Source: a virus
IMG/VR virus record: IMGVR_UViG_3300040801_002290
Span: 1 to 64,000 of that record
DNA length: 64,000 nt
Direction: 5' to 3' (one strand)
Part shown: piece by piece, positions 20,610 through 28,172 of the stretch
Position numbering within the stretch: the first letter of the stretch is position 1
How the letters are laid out: each line of letters starts with the position of its first letter
Made by a program: the position numbers and the translations under genes
The notes under the pieces: generated by a model
Told to the model about the DNA's origin: nothing
Seen by the model: only the letters and a program-made list of their open reading frames with translations
Databases searched by the model: none

Positions 20610-20987
20610 CTAACGCCCATGTAGTGATACACTGAATCTACCACCGTCTACGATTCTTGTAGAAAATCTCCAGGTGCCTTCGATATAGTAATACGTCTTG
20701 TTAACTATGTCGAGAGAATAACCTCCAACTTCGCCTAGAATTATTCTACTCTCACTTTCAATGTAATACATATGCTGAGGGGCGCTGCCCCCTACTTGAT
20801 ATGTCATTGTCTCAAAATCAAGAACAAGCCTACGATTAAAGTCTGTAGACGTACTCCAAAGCTCTCCCTCATAAACTAGATTGTAGTGAATCGTGGGTAC
20901 TGGATGTTGAACCCAGTACGGAGACACAGTTATGGCACACGAAGAGAGTAAAGTTACCAGCGCAATAAGAGGGAAAATCTTTTTCAT
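20610..20987 (-). CDS. Predicted lipoprotein
   Basis: MKKIFPLIALVTLLSSC: a 16-residue signal with lipobox LSSC, then about 108 residues of beta-rich sequence (VYEGELWSTSTDFNRRL, YYIEGTWRFSTRIVDG). It should be anchored in the host envelope, where phage lipoproteins often block superinfection or protect against lysis. The function here is inference. Confidence 0.8.
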   Translation of the reverse strand: MKKIFPLIALVTLLSSCAITVSPYWVQHPVPTIHYNLVYEGELWSTSTDFNRRLVLDFETMTYQVGGSAPQHMYYIESESRIILGEVGGYSLDIVNKTYYYIEGTWRFSTRIVDGGRFSVSLHGR

Positions 20988-21151
20988 CGGGATGCCATAC
21001 CTTTCGGCTGCCTAAAAATTTCTCTAATTCGACGCATATACTTTTTGTTTCTTCGTGCCTGTCGATTAGACTTGATTTCGTAAAGTCTCTTGTCTGTAGT
21101 ACCGTAAAGAGACTCCATCATGTCTCGCATCATTTCCTCAGGATTCTTCAT
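20984..21151 (-). CDS. Small basic protein, 55 residues
   Basis: ATG 21149-21151 follows AGGAGTGAGAAGA; TGA at 20984-20986 overlaps the lipoprotein ATG. MKNPEEMMRDMMESLYGTT then an Arg/Lys-rich stretch (RQARRNKKYMRRIREIFR). Nucleic-acid binding is plausible. No homologue is recognised. Confidence 0.75.
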   Translation of the reverse strand: MKNPEEMMRDMMESLYGTTDKRLYEIKSNRQARRNKKYMRRIREIFRQPKGMASR

Positions 21152-21329
21152 TCTTCTCACTCCTAACTATAGTCATAGTTGATATGTAGACCAGAAATGC
21201 TCCGAATGCCATTCCAGCAACTCCCTCAACACTGGGAGTAAAAAGGCCGAACTGGGGCAATATGTATAGCTGGGAAAGCACAATAAACATTGCTAACCCA
21301 AACCCCTCTAAAAATACACGAAAAAGCAT
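21138..21329 (-). CDS. Small membrane protein, 63 residues
   Basis: The start at 21327-21329 (MLFRVFLEGFGLAMFIVLSQLY) follows AAGGGAGATAA. Two hydrophobic helices (about residues 8-25 and 35-53) and a charged C-terminus (RSEKNEES). Unknown function; holin-like size. Confidence 0.75.
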   Translation of the reverse strand: MLFRVFLEGFGLAMFIVLSQLYILPQFGLFTPSVEGVAGMAFGAFLVYISTMTIVRSEKNEES

Positions 21330-21330
21330 T

Positions 21331-21870
21331 TTATCTCCCTTCATATCCGCTCTTGTATATGGATGAACCGTAAATATTGTCCTCGGTTTCTTTTACAGCG
21401 GTGATTAATTCTCCGTTTAGACCTAGCTCCTCATCTGCAAACTGTATCATACGAGGATTAGGGGACAATGAGAACTTGGGTATCAACCACATTGACTCGT
21501 CAACAGAGTGACCACGAGAAATCGCGGCTATAATTGCTGCCGCCCCAGAACGACTAATACCGGCCCAGCAATGTAAAAGCATGGAACCGTAGGTCTCCTG
21601 AGAAAACTTTATCAGTTTCTGAACGTGGTATCGTTGTGGAAGAATTAGGGGGGCTCTCCTACCTAAACCGATTTCCCCATCGTTGTCAATGTCATCAAAG
21701 TTAAGCGGTAAAAGCTTAGGAGTTCTTTTGGACAAGCTAGTCCTAAGCCAATCCCTAGAAGAGTTTCCCATACAGTTTCTTCCCACTATACTAACTATAG
21801 AGGAAGGTTTTATCTCATCTGCAACCTTCTTAACAGCATTAGCAGAACAAACGGTAATCCAGTCTGTCAT
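21331..21870 (-). CDS. Tyrosine/dual-specificity phosphatase-like protein
   Basis: It has 179 residues. LLHCWAGISRSGAAAI contains the HCx5R signature (HCWAGISRS) of cysteine-based protein phosphatases, in the expected position after a helix, with an upstream acidic NFDDIDND that may supply the general acid. Eukaryotic-like phosphatases of this type dephosphorylate Tyr/Ser/Thr, phosphoinositides or RNA 5' ends. In a phage it could undo host kinase signalling or process RNA termini. The substrate is unknown. Confidence 0.82.
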   Translation of the reverse strand: MTDWITVCSANAVKKVADEIKPSSIVSIVGRNCMGNSSRDWLRTSLSKRTPKLLPLNFDDIDNDGEIGLGRRAPLILPQRYHVQKLIKFSQETYGSMLLHCWAGISRSGAAAIIAAISRGHSVDESMWLIPKFSLSPNPRMIQFADEELGLNGELITAVKETEDNIYGSSIYKSGYEGR

Positions 21871-22229
21871 CTGATATCATAACTCCCCAAATCTTCTGGC
21901 GAATCTATAATCTTCGCACTGTAAATAGGACCCGAAACTGGCTCGTCATTTAGTGTCCAATGGAATAATGGGTCCCTTGTGTCTACCCAGGAAAGACAGT
22001 ATACCTGACTGTCAAGAAGGTAGTATTCCCTGTCACTGGTAGTAAGAACTGGCTCCACCATGTTATTAGTGTGCCAACAATGGTATCCGTCCTCGTAAAC
22101 AGCGAACTCGTTATAACTCCCGTTATAAATTACTACCAGATTATGCTCTGGAATTGCTGACGCGGTAGTATCGCACCCGGCAAGAAGTATCGCGGAAGCT
22201 AGAAGCAAATACCTAAACATTTTCCACAT
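21867..22229 (-). CDS. Predicted lipoprotein
   Basis: MFRYLLLASAILLAGC after a short MWK extension: a signal with lipobox LAGC. The mature part is about 100 residues, beta-rich, with repeated Tyr and Trp. GAGGGACT precedes ATG 22227-22229. It is coupled to both neighbours. Envelope location is predicted; the role is unknown. Confidence 0.8.
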   Translation of the reverse strand: MWKMFRYLLLASAILLAGCDTTASAIPEHNLVVIYNGSYNEFAVYEDGYHCWHTNNMVEPVLTTSDREYYLLDSQVYCLSWVDTRDPLFHWTLNDEPVSGPIYSAKIIDSPEDLGSYDIR

Positions 22230-22683
22230 AGTCCCTCACCATCTCTACCTGTTTTCTATATTGGGGAATCATAGGCATGTGGTCCCTCTTGTTTTTCCAT
22301 ACCCAATATAGAACTCCAGCATGGCCAAATCTATGATACCAAGAGATAACATCTCCATATTCATCGGGAGTAATAAGTTCCCAATCAGCAGAGGCATAAT
22401 ACCAAGTGTCGCTTAGGAAGATAAACCAGCTATCCCCCATACGCATAAATGACCGTTCATCATCTGCTATCATTATCTTTTCTTCCGGGTGAATATCTCC
22501 TTCGGTGTCATAGATGATTTTGTTGACAACATTCATTACTTCCATTACCCCGGAATTAACACCGTGCTTGTAAGCATCACTCTTAATTAACTCTTCTGTT
22601 TTTGGTTCTGCGCCGCCCATTGGGTATATTCCTATGTCGTTAAAGGCTCCCTCAATGCGAGAGACAAGCTCATCCTTTGTCAT
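22213..22683 (-). CDS. Hypothetical protein, 156 residues
   Basis: MTKDELVSRIEGAFNDIGIYPMGGAEPKTEEL; helical N-terminus, aromatic-rich second half (DSWFIFLSDTWYYASADWEL). No recognised domain. It overlaps the helicase stop at an ATGA-type junction, so it is co-translated with it. Confidence 0.8.
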   Translation of the reverse strand: MTKDELVSRIEGAFNDIGIYPMGGAEPKTEELIKSDAYKHGVNSGVMEVMNVVNKIIYDTEGDIHPEEKIMIADDERSFMRMGDSWFIFLSDTWYYASADWELITPDEYGDVISWYHRFGHAGVLYWVWKNKRDHMPMIPQYRKQVEMVRDYVENV

Positions 22684-24596
22684 AAATCCTCCAACTGTCT
22701 ACGGTACTTGGTAACTAACTTTTCAGCCAGATACGCCTGCTTATCCGTAAGGTATTCCATACCGGCAAGAGAGTGACCAAGCTTACCATCAAAGCGGTTA
22801 AACCCAATGTCATTTCTAACCGCTGCTCTGTCGATATCATACGACGCCAGAACTCTGAGTTTGGTGAGAAACTCCTCTTTCTCGGACTTGGTGTACTTCT
22901 TAACCTCTTTTTCAATCTTTTCAAATGAGGGGAGCTTTACATTATCTTCAAAAACAGGGTAAGCAACCTCTTCGACTTCTTTATCCAAAGCCCGGTCAAT
23001 AATTTCCTGCTTATCAATCAAAGACTGAGCCATGGTAGCATCCAAAGAGCCTTCCATGACGAGATGCTGTACAAGAACACTTTCCTTCTGACCAATTCTG
23101 TGACAGCGGTCCTCGGCCTGAGACATGTTACCAGGCACCCAATCCAATTCTGCAAAAACAACGTGTGAGGCAGAGGTTAGAGTAATACCAACACCAGCAG
23201 CTTGAATAGACCCAAGGAAATAAAGGATAGAAGGGTCATTTTGGAAGGCGTCAACAGCAGCCTGCCTATCTTCCATTTTCGTATCCCCTACCAATACAAC
23301 CGCTTCGTCACCCAACTCCTTTTTCAAGGCCGAGATTACTGCTTTGTGGTGTGCAAAGATTACCACCTTATCAGAAGCGTTCTTTACATGCTCCACAATG
23401 TAGGGAACTTTTAGTAGCGCAATTTGTTGTCTAATCTTGGCCATCTCAGTAAACTTTGCAGACATTCCTTCCTGCAAAGAACGCATGGCCATTCTGTACT
23501 CTTCTACGTTATCGCTTACCTTAGCTAGGGCTAGAGAGATTCTAAGGTTTTCTACAACTTCATCCTTCTCGTCCCAAGCCTTGCTTTCTTTATTAACCAA
23601 ATCCCTAATCTCTTTGGTAGCTGGCAACTCAATAACCTGTCTACGCTTAGAGGGAAGCTCTGTAAGAACATCCATCTTCAAACGTCGAATCATAATAGTG
23701 CTGCGAAGTCTATCCTGTAACTCTTCCAGGTTTGAAGCTCCGCTGAAATCCCATCCCCAGCCGTTAGCAACAGCACCACAGTACCTACGTGCATAAGAGA
23801 AAAAGCTACTCCACCTTTCAGGGTCCAAAGCGTTGATAATAGGAAATAACTCAACGGGTCTGTTAAGAATAGGAGTCCCGGTAAGAAAAATCTTATGCTT
23901 ACTGGGGATTCCTGGATTTCTCTTACCGCTACCAAGTACTGCCTTTGTTCTGGCAGCCTTCGGGTTCTTTAGATAATGAGACTCGTCAATAATTATCAGG
24001 TCCCATTCCTTCTCATTAAGTTTTTCCCGGTGTTTTTCAACAACATCGTAATTAATAATCACGATAGAGGTATTCTCAGGGTAGTCTTTTCTGTTGACAA
24101 CCCCGATAGTGTAGTCCTTAACCAACCACTTACTCAACTCCCTCTGCCAGTTAAGCTTTAGAGAGGCTGGGCAAATAACCAGGATATTCTCGTACTCTGG
24201 GTGAAGATTCAGCACCCCAATGGCCTGAATTGTCTTACCGAGACCCATTTCGTCTGCGATAAGTGTGTTCTTATCTTTAGAGAAGTGAATACCGGCCTTC
24301 TGGAAGGGGAGGTAGTCAAGACCTTCCGGGGCCGGGATAGTAACATCTAAATCAGTTGCTCTGGAAAGCTTTCGATTCTCGTCTTTTGATTCCTCTTCGA
24401 CAGTCTGCCACCAAAGGATTTCCCAATCACCACTGGCACTCTTAGAAAGAGAAATACCCTCCTTCTTCAATTCTGCCTTTTGGTTTTCCCAGGCTTTCCA
24501 AAAAGAAGTATTGGGGGACGCACTTTGCAAAAGGCGTTCCCCATACTTTGTCATAACGAGTTTTGGCTTGCTCCAAGTGAGCCCAAAATCTTCCAT
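22680..24596 (-). CDS. SNF2-family helicase/ATPase
   Basis: It has 638 residues from ATG 24594-24596. Motif I DEMGLGKTIQ, Ia (ICPASLKLNW), II DESHYLKNP, III LTGTPILN, V (AAGVGITLTSASHVV) and VI (QAEDRCHRIGQ) are all present in order, as in SMARCAL1/RapA-type translocases. It should move on dsDNA or remodel protein-DNA complexes during replication, repair or transcription. A CTCAT promoter's -10 box ends 6 nt before the ATG, so the mRNA is probably leaderless. Confidence 0.93.
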   Translation of the reverse strand: MEDFGLTWSKPKLVMTKYGERLLQSASPNTSFWKAWENQKAELKKEGISLSKSASGDWEILWWQTVEEESKDENRKLSRATDLDVTIPAPEGLDYLPFQKAGIHFSKDKNTLIADEMGLGKTIQAIGVLNLHPEYENILVICPASLKLNWQRELSKWLVKDYTIGVVNRKDYPENTSIVIINYDVVEKHREKLNEKEWDLIIIDESHYLKNPKAARTKAVLGSGKRNPGIPSKHKIFLTGTPILNRPVELFPIINALDPERWSSFFSYARRYCGAVANGWGWDFSGASNLEELQDRLRSTIMIRRLKMDVLTELPSKRRQVIELPATKEIRDLVNKESKAWDEKDEVVENLRISLALAKVSDNVEEYRMAMRSLQEGMSAKFTEMAKIRQQIALLKVPYIVEHVKNASDKVVIFAHHKAVISALKKELGDEAVVLVGDTKMEDRQAAVDAFQNDPSILYFLGSIQAAGVGITLTSASHVVFAELDWVPGNMSQAEDRCHRIGQKESVLVQHLVMEGSLDATMAQSLIDKQEIIDRALDKEVEEVAYPVFEDNVKLPSFEKIEKEVKKYTKSEKEEFLTKLRVLASYDIDRAAVRNDIGFNRFDGKLGHSLAGMEYLTDKQAYLAEKLVTKYRRQLEDL

Positions 24597-24602
24597 ACAC
24601 AC

Positions 24603-24634
24603 ATTCTACTTTCTCAGTTTGTGAGAAGGATTAG
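24603..24634 (-). promoter_or_regulatory. CTCAT-class promoter of the SNF2 operon
   Basis: The minus strand reads CTAATCCTTCTCAC, 12 nt, TAGAAT; ATG follows 6 nt after the -10 box. Confidence 0.78.
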
Positions 24635-24638
24635 AGCC

Positions 24639-25379
24639 TCAATCCATGTGGGCTTTCTGGTACTTATCCCTCTCCTGCTTAGTCATTTCTCTGCCCTCAG
24701 CCGTAGCCTTGTCACTAATAGCTCTCTTTTCTGATTCCATCTTCTTATCATAGGCAGTTAGCTCGGGGGAGGGAGGGGACGGGTCCCACTTCTTGCCGTA
24801 CTTGTCTGTAGACTTTTCAGTCTTCTTCGCATCTTCCTCTTTATTAAGGTCTACACGAAGCTTTTCCATCTCTTCATGCTTATCGGCTTCCATATCAAGC
24901 TTGTCAGTCTTGTGGTCTGACGGGTTGAAGCTCTTAATAATAGACTTAATTGCTAATACGGTCTCGATAATTCCAGCGGCGTCTTCTGAGGAAATAGACT
25001 TTTTGGTTCTCCATCCTTTTTCAGGAGTTTCCCCTCTTTCTTCTCTTTCCTTTCTACTCTGCCTCTGCCTATCCCACGCACCCTCTTCTGCGCCTACAGC
25101 GTTGGGGTCTGCCTTAGTACCCTGATGCTTGGGCTCCACCATCTGACGAGAGTATCCATCGTCACTTTCTTCTGCTACTCCATGACCGTACTTTTTACTG
25201 TCTGAAACTAGCTTGGAGCTAGAACCGGGAGTAACAGACTTTAGAACCTCCCTGACATCTTCCATAGCATCAGCAATAAATGATTTTAGAGCATCGACTG
25301 ACACAGGTTTATCAATAACGATTAGACTACCTTCTTCATAGTCTCTGTACATACTTTCTACGTTTTTTAGTGTTTTCAT
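24639..25379 (-). CDS. Charged low-complexity protein
   Basis: It has 246 residues. The N-terminal 50 (MYRDYEEGSLIVIDKPVSVDALKSF) look folded, then a long Lys/Glu/Asp-rich, disordered region with helical stretches to KYQKAHMD. It could be a scaffold-like or core protein, but no homology supports this. It stands between the RNA ligase and the SNF2 operon with its own promoter. Confidence 0.75.
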   Translation of the reverse strand: MKTLKNVESMYRDYEEGSLIVIDKPVSVDALKSFIADAMEDVREVLKSVTPGSSSKLVSDSKKYGHGVAEESDDGYSRQMVEPKHQGTKADPNAVGAEEGAWDRQRQSRKEREERGETPEKGWRTKKSISSEDAAGIIETVLAIKSIIKSFNPSDHKTDKLDMEADKHEEMEKLRVDLNKEEDAKKTEKSTDKYGKKWDPSPPSPELTAYDKKMESEKRAISDKATAEGREMTKQERDKYQKAHMD

Positions 25380-25413
25380 TCAATCATCTCCAAAGAAAAC
25401 TAGCCTTTTCAAC

Positions 25414-25442
25414 ATTATACCCAATAGATGGGGGAAGTTCAA
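25414..25442 (-). promoter_or_regulatory. Sigma-70-like promoter
   Basis: TTGAAC (25437-25442), 17 nt, TATAAT (25414-25419) on the minus strand, overlapping the stop of the RNA ligase gene and serving the gene at 25379. Confidence 0.75.
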
Positions 25443-26083
25443 ACCTTAAGATTATTCTTTATCAGCCTTGAGTCAAACCAGTGAGAAGTGATTCCAGCAG
25501 TAAAGCCTGGATTAACGAACTTATACGCCTCGGAATAATTCTTCACGTTGCGAAAAATGAACCCCTCATACTCCTCGGAGTAAAAGGGTGTGTGATTGTA
25601 GGAGAGCAGAAAATTCTCGACATTGCTGGTCGAAGTTACTAGAGGAGTGAAACACAAACCTACCTCGGTAGCTCTCAGTTTAGCCTCAAAATAGGGAAGA
25701 AACGTCTCATGGCCAACATATATATCATACACTACAAAAAGACTTTCCAACTTAGTATAGTGAATGGAGTGTTTAGCGTATAGCCACTCCCCAAATATGA
25801 CGGAGTTCTTAGGGAGGTTTGTGAAAAGCGCCGAAAAAACTTCGTGCATCGAGTACGCCCAGTTTTTAGCCGCATCCCACTGAGGGTGTGGCCTTTTATT
25901 TTCGAGATAAGAGCCTCTGTTTTGTAGTTTAAGGACACCAGAGTCAGGCATGGAAATTCCCAGGTTGGCTCCGTCCAACTTCTCAAAGACATAGAAGTCC
26001 CCTTCCGGAAAACCCATCGCAGAGATGTCGTCTTCCGAAAAGTTACTTCCTGGTAAATGAGGTACTCTAGGATACTTTTTCAT
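25439..26083 (-). CDS. Rnl2-type RNA ligase
   Basis: It has 214 residues. Nucleotidyltransferase motif I is FEKLDGANLGI (lysine AMP site at about residue 34); motif III is LFVVYDIYVG; motif IV is EGFIFR; motif V is YKFVN near the C-terminus. This order matches T4 Rnl2-like ligases without the C-terminal domain. It seals nicks in RNA duplexes or joins broken RNAs. It overlaps the phosphoesterase gene upstream and lies in a region with RNase P RNA and RtcB, which supports an RNA-repair role. Confidence 0.85.
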   Translation of the reverse strand: MKKYPRVPHLPGSNFSEDDISAMGFPEGDFYVFEKLDGANLGISMPDSGVLKLQNRGSYLENKRPHPQWDAAKNWAYSMHEVFSALFTNLPKNSVIFGEWLYAKHSIHYTKLESLFVVYDIYVGHETFLPYFEAKLRATEVGLCFTPLVTSTSNVENFLLSYNHTPFYSEEYEGFIFRNVKNYSEAYKFVNPGFTAGITSHWFDSRLIKNNLKV

Positions 26084-26729
26084 AAAGTGTGTGCGTTCTG
26101 CCTACCTTGTCTGGTAAGCAAATGAAGTTGACTCCATTATACTCAAAGTTATGATACACATGATAATGACCAAACACCCAAGTCCTAACATTGGGGAGCC
26201 TGTTCATAAGTAAGTCTAGGTAAAGACTAGTACGAGTCCTAATAATTGGTTTATGAGCAGCCAAAACAAGGTGTGAGACTCTAGCTGGGGCGTCATGCGA
26301 GATAACTGTCTCTACCTGTTCGAACTTACCTTCCAGGCTTCTAAAGATATCTTCCCACTCCTGCTCATTTAGCTCCTCATTATACCACCAGTTTAACCCA
26401 GGGGTTCTCATCTGGTGGTCTATCGACCATGCTCCACCAACGTAAAGGGTATTACCCTCCAAAGTACCGTCAGGAATCCATTGAATGCTGCCGCTGGTAA
26501 ACTCTTTACAGACCTCTAGATTATCGTGGTTTCCACGAATAAATCTTATTAGCGGCTTTACATTCTCTCGCGCCAACACCCGAGCCTCATCGTCTCTATG
26601 AAAACCCAAGCCAAAATCACCCACGATGATAATCTCATCGTAGTCTGCGTGAACTTTTCTTAGGTGGGGAATTAGACTAAAATTCCCGTGTAGGTCACCG
26701 ACTAGCAGCTTCTTCATAAGTCTTTTCAT
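26067..26729 (-). CDS. Calcineurin-like metallophosphoesterase
   Basis: It has 220 residues, start after AGGAGAAAG. The metal-binding motifs GDLHGN, GDFG, GNHD, SHDAP and GHYH occur in order, as in the metallophosphoesterase superfamily. Substrates in this family include proteins, nucleic-acid ends and 2',3'-cyclic nucleotides. Overlap with the RNA ligase gene suggests end-healing (phosphate removal) before ligation, by analogy with other RNA-repair operons; this is inference. Confidence 0.85.
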   Translation of the reverse strand: MKRLMKKLLVGDLHGNFSLIPHLRKVHADYDEIIIVGDFGLGFHRDDEARVLARENVKPLIRFIRGNHDNLEVCKEFTSGSIQWIPDGTLEGNTLYVGGAWSIDHQMRTPGLNWWYNEELNEQEWEDIFRSLEGKFEQVETVISHDAPARVSHLVLAAHKPIIRTRTSLYLDLLMNRLPNVRTWVFGHYHVYHNFEYNGVNFICLPDKVGRTHTLYEKVS

Positions 26730-26850
26730 CTTTCTCCTGTTTTCGGGCTAGATAAGCTATTGTCTCATATCCCAAAAACATGGCTACGATTACTGGCCAA
26801 GGCGCTCCCAATATAAAAGCAAGCACCATTGAGAATATAAAGTATATCAC
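26695..26850 (-). CDS. Small membrane protein, 51 residues, GTG start
   Basis: GTG 26848-26850 overlaps the TGA of the upstream gene (GTGA), with CAGGTGGAA before it; the frame ends at TGA 26695-26697, inside the phosphoesterase start. IYFIFSMVLAFILGAPWPVI is a membrane helix, the remainder a charged helix (RKQEKDEKTYEEAASR). Unknown function. Confidence 0.75.
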   Translation of the reverse strand: MIYFIFSMVLAFILGAPWPVIVAMFLGYETIAYLARKQEKDEKTYEEAASR

Positions 26851-27059
26851 GATATTCCACCTGGAAAATCAAGCGGTTGGTCTAAAAACATGGGCAACAA
26901 GTCCATCCAAATTCCGAAATAATCGAACAGTATTCCTACTATTGTCATAAGACAGAAGAGTATTCCGAAAAGATACCATTCTTTTCTATTCTTTCCACTT
27001 ATGATAGACATTATAAGAACAAATATCATCATTAGAGTAAATAAGAACTCGTTTACCAT
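26847..27059 (-). CDS. Small membrane protein, 70 residues
   Basis: MVNEFLFTLMMIFVLIMSII, a basic loop (SGKNRKEW), then a second helix (LFGILFCLMTIVGILF). Two-helix membrane protein of unknown role, immediately downstream of the RNase P RNA gene. Confidence 0.78.
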   Translation of the reverse strand: MVNEFLFTLMMIFVLIMSIISGKNRKEWYLFGILFCLMTIVGILFDYFGIWMDLLPMFLDQPLDFPGGIS

Positions 27060-27075
27060 GTTTATCCTTAATTGG

Positions 27076-27396
27076 TTTAGGCAAGCTGTACGCGGGATTC
27101 TGTATTATCTTGTCATCTATCTTGGCTAGCCATTACAGTTTCGCTCTTTGCGGGAATTACTCCCTTGCTGACGGGTAAGGATTGCCTAGCCGTGGGTTAT
27201 TAGTCCCACGCTGGGGTGCTTTTATCACCCCGCTTTCACCTACCGCTAACGCGGTCACTATTCGCTGTTGCTCTTGCTCGCGGATTACTCCGGGCGGGTG
27301 TTACCCGCTACCCTTTTGCCAAAAATGGGACACATGTCTCAAGTTTGGGTCAGTCCCGACGTTCCTCACCGTAGCGCGACAAGTCACTTACCTAAA
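27076..27396 (-). ncRNA. rnpB: RNase P RNA (bacterial type)
   Basis: On the minus strand the conserved bacterial elements occur in order: GAGGAACGTCGGGAC (CR-I), GAGCAACAGCGAATAG (CR-II), AGGTGAAAGCGGGGTGATAA followed by AGCACCCC (CR-III), GGCTAGGCAATCC...CAGCAAG (CR-IV) and ACAGAATCCCGCGTACAGC (CR-V). The ends TTTAGGTAAG and CTTGCCTAAA pair as helix P1. About 321 nt, somewhat shorter than the 377-nt E. coli RNA. It is the catalytic subunit that trims tRNA 5' ends; the protein subunit would come from the host. Its 5' end overlaps the last codons of the upstream small gene. Confidence 0.95.
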
Positions 27397-27542
27397 ATTA
27401 CAGTATCGTACATCAGAAGAAAAATACCAGACGAGATTAATGTTGCTCCGATGTAACTAGAAATGATGCCAAAAGGCAGTAAGGGCGGAATTAAAAAACT
27501 GGCGGCTATCAATAAGACGCCAATAAGTCTACGTAGTTCCAT
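27384..27542 (-). CDS. Small membrane protein, 52 residues
   Basis: The start at 27540-27542 (MELRRLIGVLLIAASFLIPP) follows GGGAGGTATACAAT. Two hydrophobic helices and a short tail (YDTVILGK). Its stop lies inside the 5' end of the RNase P RNA, so both are on one transcript and RNA maturation must cut at the stop codon. Confidence 0.75.
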   Translation of the reverse strand: MELRRLIGVLLIAASFLIPPLLPFGIISSYIGATLISSGIFLLMYDTVILGK

Positions 27543-27592
27543 ATTGTATACCTCCCAGCCCAAGTATGGTAGGGAGCCTCCAACATGACCAT

Positions 27593-27620
27593 CATATAGC
27601 ATATCAGAAGGGAGTGTCAA
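27593..27620 (-). promoter_or_regulatory. Sigma-70 promoter for the membrane gene and rnpB
   Basis: TTGACA (27615-27620), 16 nt, TATATG (27593-27598) on the minus strand. It overlaps the stop of the 174-residue gene. Confidence 0.75.
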
Positions 27621-28128
27621 CTACTCTATCGTAGCCGAATTCTTCTGCTTTTTCTTCACACAGAGTCTTTAACCATCCACCCTTACCTTTTGCACGAAGT
27701 CTTCCAGGTGTTCCTGTAAACTCACACGTCTGGTAGGACTCATCTTCTGCCTTTGAGACTTCTTTAGAAAAGTTTCTCCACTTCGTAGACTCCCATTCGC
27801 CCTCCGGTGGGGTGTAATAAAACCTAAGCCCACCAAACTTCTCTTTAACCTGGTCAACCTTACCACCATTGTCAAGAACAAAATCAATTAGCGGCTTAAC
27901 TATACGGTCCCAACCAGAGTTACACTCAAAGTACACACCCCGATAACCAAACTGTTCTAAAAGCCCGTCAATTTGTTCCATGGTAACCTCTTTAGGTTCC
28001 ATAACATTCACACCCTTTCTAGCTAAGTCCCAAGCATTTTCCAAAATAAGGTTGGTTAACTCATTTTCAATACTTTCGGAAAGATATTCTCTTATTCTGA
28101 TAAGCTCTTCTTCTAGTTTCTTTTCCAT
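27604..28128 (-). CDS. Hypothetical protein, 174 residues
   Basis: The C-terminal half contains FECNSGWDRIVKPLIDF, QVKEKFGGLRFYY and TCEFTGTPGRLR..GGWLKTLCEEKAEEFG. This is a recurring phage/bacterial uncharacterised domain with conserved Trp, Phe-Gly-x-Leu-Arg-Phe and Cys, perhaps metal-binding. The N-terminus is a helical pair. It lies downstream of the homing endonuclease gene. Function is unknown. Confidence 0.8.
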   Translation of the reverse strand: MEKKLEEELIRIREYLSESIENELTNLILENAWDLARKGVNVMEPKEVTMEQIDGLLEQFGYRGVYFECNSGWDRIVKPLIDFVLDNGGKVDQVKEKFGGLRFYYTPPEGEWESTKWRNFSKEVSKAEDESYQTCEFTGTPGRLRAKGKGGWLKTLCEEKAEEFGYDRVVDTPF

Positions 28129-28172
28129 CTTATTTCATCCTTGTATTCTACTCAAGCTCAGTTTTGTAAGGT

